A DNA stretch of 16,530 nt from CAZLNO01 sp964561005. Its GTDB lineage: Bacteria > Pseudomonadota > Alphaproteobacteria > Kiloniellales > Rhodovibrionaceae. Under the pieces are notes generated by a model, which was not told the origin of the DNA, ran no database searches, and saw only the letters and a list, made by a program, of their open reading frames with translations. Location: assembly GCA_964561005.1 (NCBI GenBank), contig CAZLNO010000093.1:1-16530 (forward strand). Direction: 5' to 3'. Shown one piece after another: positions 14,997 to 16,530 of this stretch; within the stretch, counting starts at the first letter, position 1, and the number at the start of each line of letters is the position of its first letter. A program made the translations under genes and the position numbers.

Positions 14997-15953
14997 ATGA
15001 CGGTCGAAACCAAGGCAAAGCGGCCCCGGCACCCCGAGAAGGCGCACAAGCCGGACAACCCGATCCAGCGCAAGCCCGCCTGGATCCGGGTCAAGGCGCC
15101 GGTGTCGCGCGGCTATCAGCAGACCCGCGCGGTGGTGCGCGAACACGGCCTGCACACCGTCTGCGAGGAGGCCGGCTGCCCCAACATCGGCGAGTGCTGG
15201 GAGAAGAAGCACGCGACGATGATGATCATGGGCGACACCTGCACCCGCGCGTGCAGCTTCTGCAATGTCGCCACCGGCAAGCCGGACGCCCTCGACATCT
15301 TCGAGCCCAAGCGCGTGGCCGACGCGGTCGCCCGGCTGGGCCTGCAGCACGTGGTCATCACCTCGGTCGACCGCGACGACCTGCCCGACGGCGGGGCCGA
15401 GCACTTCGCCCAGACCATCCGCGCCATCCGCCACGCCGCGCCGGGGACCACCATCGAGGTGCTGACCCCGGACTTCCTGCGCAAGGACAGGGCGCTGGAG
15501 GTCGTGGTGGCCGCGAAGCCCGACGTGTTCAATCACAACCTTGAAACCGTGCCTCGGCTCTACCCGTCGGTGCGCCCCGGCGCGCGCTACTACGCCTCGC
15601 TGCGCCTGCTGGACCGGGTGAAGGACATGGACCCGACGATGTTCACCAAGTCCGGCATGATGGCCGGCCTGGGCGAGTCGCGGGAGGAGGTGCTGCAGGT
15701 GATGGACGACCTGCGCGCGGCGCGGGTGGATTTTCTGACCATCGGCCAGTACCTCCAGCCCACGGTGAAGCACCATCCCATCGACCGCTTCGTCACGCCG
15801 GAGGAGTTCGACAGCTACGCCCAGCGCGCCTATCACAAGGGCTTCCTCATGGTCTCGGCCTCGCCGCTGACGCGCTCGTCCTACCACGCGGGCGAGGACT
15901 TCCAGCGTCTGCGCGCCGCCCGGGAGGCCCAGCAAGCGACGGCGGCCGGCTAG
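14997..15953 (+). CDS. lipA: Lipoyl synthase
   Basis: LipA is a radical-SAM enzyme that inserts two sulfur atoms into octanoyl groups on lipoyl domains, finishing the cofactor needed by PdhB and PdhC just upstream. The 318-residue product has the auxiliary cluster cysteines Cys56, Cys61 and Cys67 in CEEAGCPNIGEC, the radical-SAM cysteines Cys82, Cys86 and Cys89 in CTRACSFC, and the C-terminal RSSYH (293-297), whose serine is a ligand of the auxiliary cluster. VDRDDLPDGGA and GQYLQPT are further family signatures. The ATG at 14997 is preceded by AGGAAGG and GAAGG. Linkage lpdA-lipA is typical of Alphaproteobacteria. No octanoyltransferase (lipB) is in the window. Confidence 0.98.
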   Translation: MTVETKAKRPRHPEKAHKPDNPIQRKPAWIRVKAPVSRGYQQTRAVVREHGLHTVCEEAGCPNIGECWEKKHATMMIMGDTCTRACSFCNVATGKPDALDIFEPKRVADAVARLGLQHVVITSVDRDDLPDGGAEHFAQTIRAIRHAAPGTTIEVLTPDFLRKDRALEVVVAAKPDVFNHNLETVPRLYPSVRPGARYYASLRLLDRVKDMDPTMFTKSGMMAGLGESREEVLQVMDDLRAARVDFLTIGQYLQPTVKHHPIDRFVTPEEFDSYAQRAYHKGFLMVSASPLTRSSYHAGEDFQRLRAAREAQQATAAG

Positions 15954-15973
15954 CGCCGCGAGAGCGGAGTCCC

Positions 15974-16441
15974 ATGCCCACACACGCCGAAAAGCGCGTC
16001 CTGCCGCATCAGCCGCGCCAGATGTATGATCTGGTGGCCGATGTCGAGCGCTATCCCGAGTTCCTGCCGTGGTGCATGGGCAGTCGCATTCGTCGGCAGC
16101 GCGGCGACACCATCGTCGCGGACTTAGTCGTCGGCTTCAAGATGATCCGCGAGCGCTTTACCAGCGAGGTCAAGCTGGACCCGGAAAACAGCCGGATCGA
16201 CGTTCGCTATCTCGACGGGCCGTTCCGCTATCTGAACAACCACTGGGTCTTCCACGAGCACCCCGACGGCGTGCTGATCGACTTCTATATCGACTTCGAG
16301 TTCCGCACCCGCTTCCTCCAGCGCATGATGGAGCCGCTGTTCAACGAGGCCGTGAAACGCATGGTCCGCGCCTTCGAAAGCCGCGCCGCCCGGCTTTACG
16401 GCGAGTCCCCCGAGGCCGCGCCCGCCGGCCACCGGGCGTAG
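15974..16441 (+). CDS. START-domain protein of the Coq10/RatA family
   Basis: This 155-residue protein belongs to the SRPBCC/START-like family often annotated as 'type II toxin-antitoxin system RatA' or Coq10-like. Family markers are YDLVADVERYPEFLPWC (18-34), the VGFKMIRERFTSEV strand region, DGPFRYLNNHWVF (81-93) and the C-terminal helix with FNEAVKRMVRAFESRA. Coq10 proteins bind ubiquinone and support respiratory electron transfer, which fits a neighbourhood of aerobic pyruvate oxidation. The RatA name comes from a reported E. coli ribosome-association effect, and there is no antitoxin partner here. I therefore infer a ubiquinone/lipid-binding role rather than a toxin. It follows lipA by 20 bases, with GGAG before the ATG, so it is probably the last gene of the operon. 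Confidence 0.9.
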   Translation: MPTHAEKRVLPHQPRQMYDLVADVERYPEFLPWCMGSRIRRQRGDTIVADLVVGFKMIRERFTSEVKLDPENSRIDVRYLDGPFRYLNNHWVFHEHPDGVLIDFYIDFEFRTRFLQRMMEPLFNEAVKRMVRAFESRAARLYGESPEAAPAGHRA

Positions 16442-16477
16442 GGTGGTCAGTCGCCTGCAAGGGCGAGACCGGCCTTA

Positions 16478-16530
16478 TCCTTCGACAAGCTCAAGATGAG
16501 GCTCCAGCGGGTTTGGCGCTCCCCCCTCAT
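16478..16530. repeat. REP-like intergenic inverted repeat (right arm cut by window edge)
   Basis: The stretch CCTTCGACAAGCTCAAGATG plus AGG (16479-16501) resembles a short element that I recall as frequent between genes in several alphaproteobacterial and other proteobacterial genomes. It ends in ATGAGG (16496-16501); after a 23-base spacer with a small hairpin (AGCG 16506-16509 with CGCT 16517-16520) the window ends in CCTCAT, its exact reverse complement. The opposite arm should continue beyond 16530. It lies 36 bases after the Coq10/RatA stop and may act as a transcript-end hairpin. Confidence 0.5.

Noticed and set aside
15974..16441. Toxin of a toxin-antitoxin system (RatA label)
   Set aside because: No antitoxin partner is adjacent. 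The sequence and respiratory context fit a Coq10-like START protein, and the operon position after lipA is a conserved housekeeping one.

Overview
The window is an ordinary, well-conserved housekeeping region from a high-GC (roughly two-thirds G+C by eye) alphaproteobacterium, most likely a Rhodospirillales-type lineage. This rests on the gene order (divergent ppiD-trpE, then tpiA-secG-pyrG-kdsA-eno-ftsB-pdhA-pdhB-pdhC-lpdA-lipA-coq10/ratA), on an E1-beta subunit carrying its own N-terminal lipoyl domain, and on kdsA, which implies a lipopolysaccharide outer membrane. Two runs of exactly 100 N show a scaffolded draft assembly. The genus cannot be fixed from the sequence alone.

Left part (1-3156, minus strand): the first 415 codons of trpE (anthranilate synthase component I, cut by the window edge) lie 22 bases downstream of ppiD, a membrane-anchored periplasmic peptidyl-prolyl isomerase/chaperone. 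A 216-base divergent gap (3157-3372) holds a plausible promoter for ppiD-trpE and a palindrome in the tpiA leader.

Middle part (3373-9077, plus strand): tpiA and eno (glycolysis), secG (protein export), pyrG (CTP synthesis), kdsA (KDO for lipid A core) and ftsB (cell division). Gaps are short, and several hold stem-loops. One between kdsA and eno resembles a weak terminator. pyrG and ftsB lack a Shine-Dalgarno sequence and have promoter-like hexamers placed so that transcription could begin at the start codon.

Right part (9280-16441, plus strand): the complete pyruvate dehydrogenase complex, pdhA (E1-alpha), pdhB (E1-beta with lipoyl domain), pdhC (E2) and lpdA (E3). It is followed by lipA (lipoyl synthase), which makes the cofactor carried by the E1-beta and E2 lipoyl domains, and a START-domain protein of the Coq10/RatA family. 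Tight spacing from pdhB onward suggests one operon, probably started in the 202-base gap before pdhA. Both N gaps fall in Ala/Pro-rich interdomain linkers of pdhB and pdhC. Reading frames on either side show that the true missing lengths are a multiple of 3 (pdhB) and one more than a multiple of 3 (pdhC), so neither gene need be a pseudogene.

The last 53 bases (16478-16530) look like the left part of an inverted intergenic repeat that continues past the window edge. I found no mobile element, CRISPR array, tRNA, rRNA or unknown defence/metabolic system. The points most worth a second look are the linker gaps, the near-identical lipoyl-domain DNA shared by pdhB and pdhC, the internal repeats in PpiD, the possible leaderless starts and the terminal repeat.
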